Positions 17,135 to 25,471 of a stretch of DNA of 34,382 nt are shown here, in pieces (positions within the stretch are counted from its first letter, which is position 1; the number at the start of each line of letters is the position of its first letter). Below the pieces are notes generated by a model. It did no database searches and had not been told where the DNA came from. It saw only the letters and a program-made list of their open reading frames with translations. The DNA comes from Syntrophobacteraceae bacterium (GTDB lineage: Bacteria > Desulfobacterota > Syntrophobacteria > Syntrophobacterales > Syntrophobacteraceae). The position numbers and the translations under genes were made by a program. The stretch is from the NCBI GenBank assembly GCA_003566995.1, contig PXBG01000021.1, forward strand, positions 1 through 34,382, in the 5' to 3' direction.

Positions 17135-17581
17135 ATGCGTCGTGAGTACCGAACACATGTGGACATCAGTGCCCGTGCCGAAAGGGTGTGGGAGGTGCTC
17201 ACCGACCTGGAAAGCTACAAAAACTGGAATCCCTTCATTTTAAGAGCCAGGGGCAGGCTCCGGGAGGGGTCTGCCATAAAGATTCAGTTCAGGCTCCACA
17301 ATGGTCTTGTCATTCCCGCAAAACCCCGAATCATCAAGGTGGAACCTTGTTCCCGGATCAGCTGGGAGGGATGGCTTGTGACGCCCCGTCTCCTCGGGGG
17401 GGAGCATCGTTTTTTGCTCCGGGAGATGCCCCAGGGCGTGACCCGCCTGACCCAGCGGGAGATTTACGGCGGCATTTTGCTGCCGTGGGTCTGGTGGCAC
17501 CTGAAAAGGGATGCGGAGAAAGGTTTTCATGCCATGAATCAGGCTTTGAAAAACCGGGTGGAGAAGGGCATTGAGCACTGA
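17135..17581 (+). CDS. SRPBCC (polyketide cyclase/START-like) domain protein
   Basis: This 148-residue protein has the hydrophobic-pocket SRPBCC fold. It opens with 'RTHVDISARAERVWEVLTDLESYKNWNPFI', the hallmark N-terminal strand-helix of the family. 'RISWEGWLVTPRLLGGEHRF' and a final helix 'HLKRDAEKGFHAMNQALKNRVE' follow. Such proteins bind lipids or other hydrophobic ligands, and the ligand cannot be predicted. GGGAGG lies 6 bases before ATG 17135, which I prefer to the TTG at 17111. It is about 110 bases behind the DUF5661 gene and probably co-transcribed with it. A long gene-free region begins after it. Confidence 0.85.
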   Translation: MRREYRTHVDISARAERVWEVLTDLESYKNWNPFILRARGRLREGSAIKIQFRLHNGLVIPAKPRIIKVEPCSRISWEGWLVTPRLLGGEHRFLLREMPQGVTRLTQREIYGGILLPWVWWHLKRDAEKGFHAMNQALKNRVEKGIEH

Positions 17582-17626
17582 TCATGGCGCAAACTCATAA
17601 AAGCATTTTAAAAAATTCTTAATTCG

Positions 17627-17635
17627 TGTTATACT
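17627..17635 (+). promoter_or_regulatory. Extended -10 promoter driving a predicted small RNA
   Basis: TGTTATACT is a textbook extended -10 element (TGn followed by TATACT). The -35 position is only A/T-rich (TTTAAA), as is usual when the extended -10 is strong. The predicted start is near 17642. Confidence 0.5.
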
Positions 17636-17641
17636 TATTGA

Positions 17642-17722
17642 ATTGCAAGGGCGGAACAGGACAAAAAATAGCCGGACCGATCCCCTTGGAATCATGGAGC
17701 ACCCGCTGTGAGCGGGCTTTTT
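17642..17722 (+). ncRNA. Candidate small RNA of about 80 nt
   Basis: The segment runs from the predicted start to an intrinsic terminator and contains no open reading frame of note. CAAGGG near its 5' end can pair with CCCTTG about 35 bases downstream, enclosing an A-rich loop, before the terminator hairpin. I do not recognise a known riboswitch or RNA family. It could be a short independent RNA, or the leader of a longer transcript reading through to acsD. Confidence 0.35.
17702..17722 (+). terminator. Intrinsic terminator
   Basis: CCCGCT and AGCGGG form a 6-bp stem around GTG, followed by CTTTTT. It lies 120 bases after the SRPBCC gene and 700 bases before acsD. Confidence 0.65.
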
Positions 17723-18421
17723 GCTATTGTGAATCAGGAGCTTGCGGCTGTTTGATTCAAACCCGTTTTCTGGTGCAGCTTCTCTGTTGACGCAGTGCAT
17801 TGGGTTGAACGTTTTGGTTTCTTCAGGAAGCGCCGGGACGGCCGTAAGGTGTGCGCGGTTTTTTGGTGGTCCAATGCTTTGATAATATTGGTTTTTTGTT
17901 TTTTTTGTCCTTCTGGGTGTGGAAGGGGTCTTGTTTTTGCCGATGAATTCGTTTTAATTTTAACGGAGTATGGTTGATCCGCTCCATAAACCTAATCGAT
18001 TGTTCTTATGGATTTTTATAGAAAAATTAGGAGTGTATGGGTTTTGCTCATCTTTCTGACCGATTGCTTTCACCCTTCGAGATCTGATTCAGTTTCCATT
18101 CCCTGCGTTTGACTTCCATCTTGTTCATTGGGGGTAAGAAGCCCTTTGTTTTCGATTTTGGTTCGAAGTCTCAAACGTGCGTTTTATGGTCTTGGCTGTC
18201 CAAGGAAACCCATACATTGTGATTCGGCGGTCTTTTGGGCCTTTTGTTCCGGTTCAAAAGGGGTGAATTGTGGTCGTTGAAAGGGCTTCAGCGGGTGTGA
18301 ATCCGTTTTTTTGATGTTTCTAATGAAACAGTCAAACAGTTGGTCATACGGTTGGTTTGCTTTTGGGTACTTTCTTGAACAAAAAAGCACAAACAGGAAA
18401 TCATGAAAGGAGGTTGGAACC

Positions 18422-19366
18422 TTGACTTTTCAACCATCGAAGCAGGTTTATTCAGGAAAAATCAGGGAAATCACCTTGGGTGCCGGCGAAAGGGCTCTCC
18501 AGATCGGCGGCAGGAGCGGCTATGCCTTCCACTCATTTGAGAGTGAAATCACCCATCCCCCACGGGTGGCCATGGAGGTGTGGGACAAGGATCCATCTCA
18601 GGACTGGAGTGAAGCCGCCAAGGCCCCTTTCAAGGACGTTTTGCACGATCCCGCTGCCTGGGCGCGCAAGTGCGTGGACGAGTACGGGGCCGAAATCATC
18701 GTGGTTCAAACCAAGAGTTCCGATCCCAACGGGGACGACAAGCCCGCTTCCGAGGTGTCCGACGTGGTGAAAAAAGTGGCGGAAGCAGTCCAGGTTCCCG
18801 TGGTGGTGTGGGGAGTGGCCAACCATGACAAGGACACGGAAGTGATGCGCGAAGTGGCAGAGAAATGCAGCGACCAGAGAGTGGCCATCTCTCCCGTGGA
18901 AGAAGGGGATTACAAGCAGATCGGCGCGGCGTGCCTCGGCTACAAGCATGTGGTGGTGTCATCTTCCCCCATCGACGTGAACTTGGCGAAACAGCTCAAT
19001 ATCCTCCTGGAAAACCTGGGAGTGAGTTCCTCGGACATCGTCATCGATCCCACCACGGGCGGGCTGGGATACGGCCTTGAGTACACCTACTCGGTCATGG
19101 AGAGGATTCAGCAGGCGGCACTCACTCAGGAAGACGACAAACTGCAACAGCCCATCATCGCCAACGTGGGCAATGAAGTGTGGAAGTCCAAGGAAGCCAA
19201 TCTGAGTGTGGAGGAGGCTCCTCATCTGGGCGATTCTTCACAGAGAGGTGTCATCATGGAGGCCATCACGGCCGTGGACCTCCTCTTGGCCGGAGCCGAC
19301 GTGGTCATCCTGAGGCATCCCGATACGGTCAAGCTGGTGAAAGACTACATTCAGAAAATGCAATAG
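18422..19366 (+). CDS. acsD: Corrinoid iron-sulfur protein small subunit (acetyl-CoA decarbonylase/synthase delta subunit)
   Basis: This 314-residue small (delta) subunit of the corrinoid/iron-sulfur protein is a TIM-barrel partner that, with AcsC, binds cobamide and carries the methyl group from methyl-H4folate to acetyl-CoA synthase. Family landmarks are 'LQIGGRSGYAFHSFE', 'PPRVAMEVWDKDPSQDW', 'DEYGAEIIVVQTKSSDPNG', 'PVVVWGVANHDKDTEVM' and 'DIVIDPTTGGLGYGLEYTYSVMERI'. The length is close to that of the Moorella homologue. The start is TTG 18422, with a near-perfect AAAGGAGGT 8 bases upstream, the strongest ribosome site in the window. It is the first gene of the acs operon, and acsA follows after about 100 bases. 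Confidence 0.95.
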   Translation: MTFQPSKQVYSGKIREITLGAGERALQIGGRSGYAFHSFESEITHPPRVAMEVWDKDPSQDWSEAAKAPFKDVLHDPAAWARKCVDEYGAEIIVVQTKSSDPNGDDKPASEVSDVVKKVAEAVQVPVVVWGVANHDKDTEVMREVAEKCSDQRVAISPVEEGDYKQIGAACLGYKHVVVSSSPIDVNLAKQLNILLENLGVSSSDIVIDPTTGGLGYGLEYTYSVMERIQQAALTQEDDKLQQPIIANVGNEVWKSKEANLSVEEAPHLGDSSQRGVIMEAITAVDLLLAGADVVILRHPDTVKLVKDYIQKMQ

Positions 19367-19467
19367 ACCCCGGCGCTGGAAAAGAGCGAGGAAGGCGGTG
19401 CTATCCGCCTGAACGGCGTTGGGCCGCATGTTGAAAATAACCCCAGGAAGGGGAAATGAGGTGCATG

Positions 19468-21429
19468 ATGTCGGAAGAAAAAAAGAAGAAAGAAAAAGAA
19501 TATAACTTCAGAGACATGACCACGTGCGAATCCACCATTCAGATGCTTCAGAAGGGGGCATCGGAAGGTGTCGAAACCGCTTTTCAGCGTGCAGCGGACA
19601 TGAAAGCCTGTCCCATTGGGGCCGATTCCGCCTGCTGCAAGCATTGCTTCATGGGGCCATGCCGGCTCAATTCCAAAGATCCCTACTCGAAAGTGGGCGT
19701 TTGCGGGGCCACCATCGACACCATCGCCGCCCGAAACTTTGCCCGCATGGTGGCATCGGGGGGAGCGTCGCACACGGACCATGGAATGACCATGCTCGAT
19801 TTGTTCCGGGACGTGCTTCGCGGCAAAATCGAGGATTACAAAATCACCGATGAGGTGAAGCTGCGCAGCGTGGCCGAGAGCATCGGCATCGAAACGGCGG
19901 GCAAGGATGTCAGTGCTGTGGGCGAGGAGCTCTATGCCGAGCTGGAAAGGACCTACACCCAGGTGGAAGGGGAAATTCCTTTTGCCAAGCGCGTCCCGCC
20001 CAAGACTCTGGAGTTGTGGAGAAAGCACGGGCTGGTGCCCCGCGGAGCCATGCGCGAGATCATGGAAATAATGCACCGGTCCCACATGGGAGTGGACCAG
20101 GACTACGAAAACATCGTCAAACAGTGTTCCCGTACGGCCCTGGCCGATGGCTGGGGAGGATCCATGGTGGCCACGGAGATTTCCGACATTCTCTTCGGCA
20201 CTCCCAAGCCCCACGTGGCGGGAGTGAACATGGGCTACCTCAAGGAGGACCAGGTCAACATCATTGTCCACGGACATGAACCCAACCTTTTCGAATCCAT
20301 GATCGCCTCGGTGAATGACCCGGCACTCATGGAGAAAGCCAAGGCTGCGGGCGCCTCGGGGATCAATCTTCTGGGCATGTGCTGCTCCGGCGCGGAAGTG
20401 CTGGGAAGGCACGGCATTCCTCATGCGGGCAACTTCATGAGCACGGAAGCGGTCATCGTCACGGGAGCTGTGGACGCCATGGCCGTGGACGTTCAGTGCA
20501 TCATGCAGGCCCTTTCCAAGCTTTCCGAGTGCTACGGGACCAAGTTTTTCACCACCAATCCCAGGGCACGCATCGACGGCGCCACTCACGTGGAGTTTCA
20601 CGAGCACACGCCCAAAGAGTGCACAGACAACATCGTGGGCATGGCCATCGAAAGGTATCAGCGCCGGCCCGCAAAGGTTGAAATCCCCAATCGCAAGGAC
20701 CTGGGCGTCCATGGTTTCTCCCACGAATATGTCAATTACATGCTCGGCGGCTCTTTCAGGGGCTCCTACACGCCGTTGAATGAAAACATCATCAACGGCC
20801 GCATTCGCGGCGTGGCCGGAGTGGTGGGCTGCACCAATCCAAGGGTCAAGCAGGATTACGTGCACGTGGAACTGGTCAAGGAACTCATTCGCAACAACGT
20901 GCTGGTGGTCCAGACGGGTTGTTCCCAGATCTCCCTGGCCAAAGCGGGCCTCATGAAACCGGATGCGGCCGTGCTCGCCGGCGAGGGCCTTCAGGAAGTG
21001 TGCGAAACGGTGGGCATTCCCCCCGTTTTGAGTCTCGGGTCCTGCGTGGACAATTCCCGCATTCTCATCGCCTGTGCCGAAATGGTGCGCACGGGAGGAC
21101 TTGGAGATTCCATCGCCGATCTTCCCGTGGCGGGTGCTGCTCCTGAATACATGAGTGAAAAGGCCATTTGCATCGGACAGTATTTTGTGGCCTCGGGTGT
21201 CTACACCATCTTTGGAGTCACTTTTCCGACCATCCAGGGCACCAAATTTCACGACCATCTTTTTGATGGCCTTGAAAAAGAGGGTTTCGGCAAGTGGGGA
21301 TTTGCCACCGACCCTCACGAGATGGCACAGCTCATGATCGCCCACATCGACAAGAAGAGGGAAGCCCTGGGCATCATGGGCGAGCGCGAACGCAAACTCT
21401 TCAGCATGGAAGATCGAAGGTCCGGATGA
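19468..21429 (+). CDS. acsA: Carbon monoxide dehydrogenase catalytic subunit (CODH/ACS complex)
   Basis: This nickel-iron-sulfur enzyme of about 653 residues interconverts CO2 and CO and supplies CO to AcsB through an internal tunnel. The N-terminal Cys cluster 'CPIGADSACCKHCFMGPCRL' supplies B- and D-cluster ligands. The C-cluster region shows His268-Gly-His270-Glu-Pro, 'GMCCSGAEVLGRHG', 'GCTNPRVKQDYVHVEL', 'VVQTGCSQISLAKAGLM', 'LSLGSCVDNSRILIACAEM' and 'PEYMSEKA'. It is the bacterial CooS/AcsA type, not the longer archaeal CdhA. The frame begins at ATG 19456, but ATG 19468 has GAGG 6 bases upstream and gives the natural 'MSEEKKKKEK' start. ATG 19465 is also possible. It sits between acsD and acsB. 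No cooC nickel-insertion gene is adjacent. Confidence 0.96.
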   Translation: MSEEKKKKEKEYNFRDMTTCESTIQMLQKGASEGVETAFQRAADMKACPIGADSACCKHCFMGPCRLNSKDPYSKVGVCGATIDTIAARNFARMVASGGASHTDHGMTMLDLFRDVLRGKIEDYKITDEVKLRSVAESIGIETAGKDVSAVGEELYAELERTYTQVEGEIPFAKRVPPKTLELWRKHGLVPRGAMREIMEIMHRSHMGVDQDYENIVKQCSRTALADGWGGSMVATEISDILFGTPKPHVAGVNMGYLKEDQVNIIVHGHEPNLFESMIASVNDPALMEKAKAAGASGINLLGMCCSGAEVLGRHGIPHAGNFMSTEAVIVTGAVDAMAVDVQCIMQALSKLSECYGTKFFTTNPRARIDGATHVEFHEHTPKECTDNIVGMAIERYQRRPAKVEIPNRKDLGVHGFSHEYVNYMLGGSFRGSYTPLNENIINGRIRGVAGVVGCTNPRVKQDYVHVELVKELIRNNVLVVQTGCSQISLAKAGLMKPDAAVLAGEGLQEVCETVGIPPVLSLGSCVDNSRILIACAEMVRTGGLGDSIADLPVAGAAPEYMSEKAICIGQYFVASGVYTIFGVTFPTIQGTKFHDHLFDGLEKEGFGKWGFATDPHEMAQLMIAHIDKKREALGIMGERERKLFSMEDRRSG

Positions 21430-21565
21430 GGAGAGGCCGAGCACATGAAGCTCCATCCCATGCTGCATTCTTGGGGGGAGCTTCAGACTCAGGAGAATAT
21501 CGGCGGGAAGCCGATGTGCGCGAAAGTGATTTGAAGGGAAAAGTCCTTAAGAAGAGGAGTGTCTC

Positions 21566-23776
21566 ATGTCGAGGTTAGTGGCTTTTGCTGCCATTCAAGG
21601 CGCTTACAATATATTTTCCAAGGCTGAAGGGAAATTCAGGCAGGCCATGGACAAGTACGGGCCCAACCAGCCCCTTGCCTTTCCCAACACAGCCTACTAC
21701 CTGCCCGTCATTTACTCCATTCTTGGCATCAAGGTGGAGAAACTGGCAGATGCGGAGGAGGTTTTCAATCGCTGCCGGGAACTGCTGCCCCCCCCCCTCA
21801 CAGGCCCCATCCATGTGCCTTATCTGGGGCACACCCTGGATGCAGGCATGGCCACCATTCTGGCGGAAGAGGTGGTGGAAGCCATTCGCTATGTGGAAGA
21901 TCCTGACTTTTATCTGCAAAGCGAAGAGTGCGACCTGGACAGCGGCAAAATCTGGCTGGGCGCTGCGGACGACACGGTCATGAGGAAGCGGGGCATCGAA
22001 TTCGTGGATGGAAGTGCTCCGGGCTTCGCAGCCATTGTGGGGGCGGCCCCCAGTCCCGAGATCGCCAGGGAGATTGCGGAAGATTATCAGAAAAAGAACC
22101 TGTACGTCTTCCTTTGTGCCAATCAGGGCGGCACCACCTTCGCGGAACAGCTGGTGGAAGCGGGTGTGCAAATCGGCTGGAACACGCGCCTCGTTCCCTT
22201 CGGGCCGGACATTTCCTCGGCCGTTTTCGCCCTGGGGTTCGCCAACCGGGCCGCCATGGCCTTCGGTGGCATGCAGCCCGGTGATTACAAAAACATTCTC
22301 AGGTACAATAAGGAACGCGTTTTTGCCTTCGTGAACGCCCTGGGGGAGGTGAGTGCCGAGTGGGCGGCCAATGCGGCCGGTGCCATCAACTGGGGATTTC
22401 CCACCATTGCGGACACGGACATTCCCGAAATCCTTCCCACAGGCATCTGCACCTACGAGCACGTGGTGGCCAATGTGCCCCACGACAAAATGACCGCCAG
22501 GTCCATCGAGGTCCGAGGGCTCAAGGTGTCGGTGGCGGAAATTCCCATTCCTGTGTCTTACGGGCCCGCCTTCGAGGGCGAGCGCGTGCGCAAGGACGAC
22601 CTGTACCTGGAGTGCGGTGGCGGAAAAACCACCTGCTGCGAATGGGTTCAGATCGGCGACATGGACACGGTGGAAGACGGCAGAGTGGAGGTGATCGGTC
22701 CCGATATGAAAGATGTGGAACCGGGCAGCCGGCTGCCTCTGGCCGTGACGGTGGAAGTTGCCGGACGCAAGATGCACGAGGATTATGAACCCATTCTGGA
22801 ACGCCAGATCCATCACCTTGTCAACTATGCCCAGGGCGTCATGCACATTGGTCAGCGCGACATCGCGTGGTACCGCATTGGAAAGCAGGCCGTGGACAAG
22901 GGGTTCACCCTGGAGCACATCGGCAAGATTTTGCACGCCAAGTTCCACCAGGATTTTGGCGCCATTTTCGACAAGTGCCAGGTGAGGATCATCACGGACG
23001 AGGCCGAGGTGGAGAGGATTCTTCCCCTCGCCCAGGCCGCCTACAAGACCCGGGATGAACGCATCGAGGGCATGACGGATGAATCCACCGAAACCTACTA
23101 TTCCTGCACATTGTGCCAGTCCTTTGCGCCCACGCACGTGTGTGTCATCAGTCCCGAGAGAACAGGGCTCTGCGGTGCCTACAACTGGCTGGATTGCAAG
23201 GCTTCTTTTGAAATCAATCCCACGGGGGCCAACCAGCCCATTGAAAAGGGCGAGACCCTCGATGCCAGGTATGGAAACTGGAAAGGAGTCAACGATTTTG
23301 TCTACAAGGCATCTCGCCAGTCCATATCGAGCTACAATTTTTACAGTCTCGTCCATGACCCCATGACCACCTGCGGCTGCTGCGAATGCATCGCGGCCAT
23401 CCTGCCCATGTGCAACGGCATCATGACGGTGAACAGGGATTACACGGGCATGACCCCCAGTGGCATGAAGTTCACCACTCTGGCGGGAACCATCGGGGGA
23501 GGCAACGTGGTCCCCGGGTTCGTGGGCCACAGCAAATACAACATCACGCAGCGAAAGTTCGTTTCGGGGGATGGCGGCATCAACCGGCTGGTGTGGATGC
23601 CCAAGATCCTCAAGGAAGAAATTCGGGAAAGACTCATCAAACGCGGTGAGGAGATCGGCATTCCCAACTTCATCGACATGATCGCCACGGAAGAGGACGG
23701 CATGACGGAAGAGGAGGTCTACGCCTTTCTCGAAAAGGTCGGTCACCCGGCCCTGACCATGGAGTCGATCCTATGA
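21566..23776 (+). CDS. acsB: Acetyl-CoA synthase, bacterial type (CODH/ACS alpha subunit)
   Basis: This 736-residue enzyme condenses CO, a methyl group from the corrinoid protein and CoA into acetyl-CoA at the nickel-containing A-cluster. Cys514, Cys517, Cys526 and Cys536 ('SCTLCQSFAPTHVC...GLC') have exactly the spacing of the cubane and bridging ligands in the Moorella enzyme. Cys603-Gly-Cys605 is the distal-nickel site, 89 residues further on as expected. The N-terminal domain that docks on CODH is present ('YNIFSKAEGKFRQAMDKYG' onward), so this is the long bacterial form. GAGGAG lies 7 bases before ATG 21566. A terminator-like hairpin follows, before acsC. Confidence 0.97.
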   Translation: MSRLVAFAAIQGAYNIFSKAEGKFRQAMDKYGPNQPLAFPNTAYYLPVIYSILGIKVEKLADAEEVFNRCRELLPPPLTGPIHVPYLGHTLDAGMATILAEEVVEAIRYVEDPDFYLQSEECDLDSGKIWLGAADDTVMRKRGIEFVDGSAPGFAAIVGAAPSPEIAREIAEDYQKKNLYVFLCANQGGTTFAEQLVEAGVQIGWNTRLVPFGPDISSAVFALGFANRAAMAFGGMQPGDYKNILRYNKERVFAFVNALGEVSAEWAANAAGAINWGFPTIADTDIPEILPTGICTYEHVVANVPHDKMTARSIEVRGLKVSVAEIPIPVSYGPAFEGERVRKDDLYLECGGGKTTCCEWVQIGDMDTVEDGRVEVIGPDMKDVEPGSRLPLAVTVEVAGRKMHEDYEPILERQIHHLVNYAQGVMHIGQRDIAWYRIGKQAVDKGFTLEHIGKILHAKFHQDFGAIFDKCQVRIITDEAEVERILPLAQAAYKTRDERIEGMTDESTETYYSCTLCQSFAPTHVCVISPERTGLCGAYNWLDCKASFEINPTGANQPIEKGETLDARYGNWKGVNDFVYKASRQSISSYNFYSLVHDPMTTCGCCECIAAILPMCNGIMTVNRDYTGMTPSGMKFTTLAGTIGGGNVVPGFVGHSKYNITQRKFVSGDGGINRLVWMPKILKEEIRERLIKRGEEIGIPNFIDMIATEEDGMTEEEVYAFLEKVGHPALTMESIL

Positions 23777-23790
23777 GCTAATGCCCGGGC

Positions 23791-23827
23791 AGGGGGCCGT
23801 CCATGGTGGCCCCCTTCGCCTTTTTTT
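23791..23827 (+). terminator. Terminator-like hairpin inside the acs operon
   Basis: AGGGGGCC and GGCCCCCT make a perfect 8-bp stem with a 9-base loop, followed after five bases by seven T residues (23821-23827). It starts 15 bases after the acsB stop and ends 48 bases before acsC. It may partially terminate or stabilise the upstream acsDAB message. Confidence 0.75.
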
Positions 23828-23874
23828 AACATTCAATCTGAATGGATTTTGAACTGCGACGAGGAGAGAATCGG

Positions 23875-25227
23875 ATGGGCTTGACAGGTATTCAGATTTT
23901 TAAATTGCTTCCCAAGACCAATTGCGGAGATTGTGGAGTTCCCACGTGTCTGGCATTTGCCATGAATCTGGCCTCCGGCAAGGCGGAACTGGACAAATGC
24001 CCCCATGTGTCCGAGGAAGCCAAGGAAAAACTGGCTTCCGAATCAGCGCCTCCCATTCGTCTCGTGACCATTGGAGCCGGGGATTACGCGGTGAAGATCG
24101 GCGGTGAGACGGTGCTGTTCCGACATGAAAAAACTTTTGTGAATCCTCCCGGCCTGGCCACTGTGGTGAGCACGGACGAGGACGACGCCTCCGTGCAGGG
24201 CAAAATGGACCGGTTCAAAGAGTGCCAGTTCGATCGTGTGGGAGTCCTGCTCAAATCGGAAATGTTTGTGGTGAACGACACAACGGGGGATGGGGCCAAA
24301 TTCACGGCTCTGGCCAAAAAAGTTTCCGATGGCACCGGTGCGGCCCTTGTGCTGAAATCGGATCATGTGGAATCCCTCAAGTCAGCCGCCGGGGAACTCA
24401 AGGACAAGAAACCCCTCATCTATGCGGCCACCGGCGACAATGCGGATGCTCTCGGGGAACTGGCCAGGGAAATGGCATGCCCGCTGGCCGTAAAAGGGGA
24501 CGGCTCCCTGGAAAGCGTCATTGCCCTCACGGAAAAGCTCACGGACATGGGTCTCAAGGACCTGGTCGTGGACACGGGCACCAGAGACCTCAAGAAGGCT
24601 TTCGAGGAGCACATAAAGATCCGCAGGGCCGCTTTGAAAGACAAGTTCCGTCCACTGGGTTTTCCCACCATCGTCATGGCCAACGAAATGGCTGACGGGC
24701 TCATGGAAGAAGCGCTCGTGGCCGCCACCTTCGTGGCCAAATATGGCGGCGTCATCGCGCTCAGTGACCTGCAGCCCCACATCATGTTTCCCCTGTTCCT
24801 GGAGCGCCTCAACATCTACACCGACCCACAGCGGCCCATGACGGCCGAGCAGGGCATCTATCCCATCAACAATCCCGATGAGAACTCCCCCATACTGGTC
24901 ACCTGCAACTTCTCCCTGACCTACTTCATCGTTGCCGGGGAAATTGAATCGAGCCGTGTGCCTGCCTGGCTCTGTGTTCAGGATACGGAAGGCCTTTCCG
25001 TCATGACTGCCTGGGCTGCAGGAAAGTTCTCCGGAGAGAGTGTGGGGCAGTTCATCAACAAGTGTGGCATCAAGGACAAGGTCAACCACAAGAAGATCGT
25101 CATTCCCGGTTACGCTGCGGGCATCAGCGGAGAGCTGGAAGAGGAGCTGCCCGGCTGGAGCATCATGGTGGGGCCCCGGGAGGCCAGCCAGATTCCCAAA
25201 TACCTCAAGGGGTGGTCATCCACCTGA
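23875..25227 (+). CDS. acsC: Corrinoid iron-sulfur protein large subunit (gamma subunit)
   Basis: This 450-residue large subunit of the corrinoid/iron-sulfur protein binds cobamide and one [4Fe-4S] cluster used for reductive activation of cobalt. The N-terminal cluster ligands are Cys17, Cys20, Cys25 and Cys42 (C-x2-C-x4-C-x16-C), the family signature. The barrel ('FPTIVMANEMADGLMEEALVAATF') and the C-terminal B12-binding domain ('SVMTAWAAGKFSGESVGQFI', 'VIPGYAAGISGELEEELPGW') are intact. The frame is open from 23842, but ATG 23875 is preceded by GAGGAG and matches the usual N-terminus, giving a length close to the Moorella protein. It pairs with AcsD, although the two genes are separated by acsA and acsB. 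Confidence 0.96.
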   Translation: MGLTGIQIFKLLPKTNCGDCGVPTCLAFAMNLASGKAELDKCPHVSEEAKEKLASESAPPIRLVTIGAGDYAVKIGGETVLFRHEKTFVNPPGLATVVSTDEDDASVQGKMDRFKECQFDRVGVLLKSEMFVVNDTTGDGAKFTALAKKVSDGTGAALVLKSDHVESLKSAAGELKDKKPLIYAATGDNADALGELAREMACPLAVKGDGSLESVIALTEKLTDMGLKDLVVDTGTRDLKKAFEEHIKIRRAALKDKFRPLGFPTIVMANEMADGLMEEALVAATFVAKYGGVIALSDLQPHIMFPLFLERLNIYTDPQRPMTAEQGIYPINNPDENSPILVTCNFSLTYFIVAGEIESSRVPAWLCVQDTEGLSVMTAWAAGKFSGESVGQFINKCGIKDKVNHKKIVIPGYAAGISGELEEELPGWSIMVGPREASQIPKYLKGWSST

Positions 25228-25471
25228 TCTTCCTTGGAAAGTTTATTTGTAAACGTTCCATCACGGAAATGAACAATTGAAGAGGCTTTTTGCAGGGTGA
25301 GAGAAGCTTGTCCTCGCGCTTCACCCGTTATTTGATTCGTCCTGAAAAAACCGGTATTTTTCCGCGGGACGATGAGAAGCCTGCGCAAAGGGCTCAAAAG
25401 TCGAGAGGGGCACCATGACCTTTGTCCTTTTCGACTTTTCCTTTTACCTGTGCCCGAAGGAGATTCATGGA

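Larger units (their letters stand above)
17582..18421. other. Long A+T-rich leader/intergenic region before the acs operon
   Basis: This 840-base region has no convincing gene. It holds a predicted small RNA (17642-17722) with its promoter and terminator, A/T-rich inverted repeats such as ATTTTT-N4-AAAAAT (18012-18027), a 16-bp palindrome at 18315-18330, and a consensus ribosome site just before acsD. A 60-codon frame at 17795-17977 has a hydrophobic core but no start signal. No promoter close to consensus could be placed for the acs operon itself. Confidence 0.55.

Noticed and set aside
17642..17722. The predicted small RNA as a known riboswitch (c-di-GMP, cobalamin or SAM type)
   Set aside because: I could not find the conserved core of any of these, so only a generic sRNA call is made.
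17795..17977. 60-codon plus-strand frame with a hydrophobic core and signal-like 'VFADE' end
   Set aside because: It has only a GTG start, no ribosome site and a very T-rich origin of the hydrophobic residues. It is most likely chance in A+T-rich DNA.
19351..21468. A 705-codon open frame antisense to acsA
   Set aside because: It is His-rich and low in recognisable motifs, and it exactly shadows a well-conserved CODH gene. Open antisense frames are expected with this codon bias.
21575..23746. A 723-codon open frame antisense to acsB
   Set aside because: This is the same codon-bias shadow of a clearly identified gene. It has no ribosome site or family motif.
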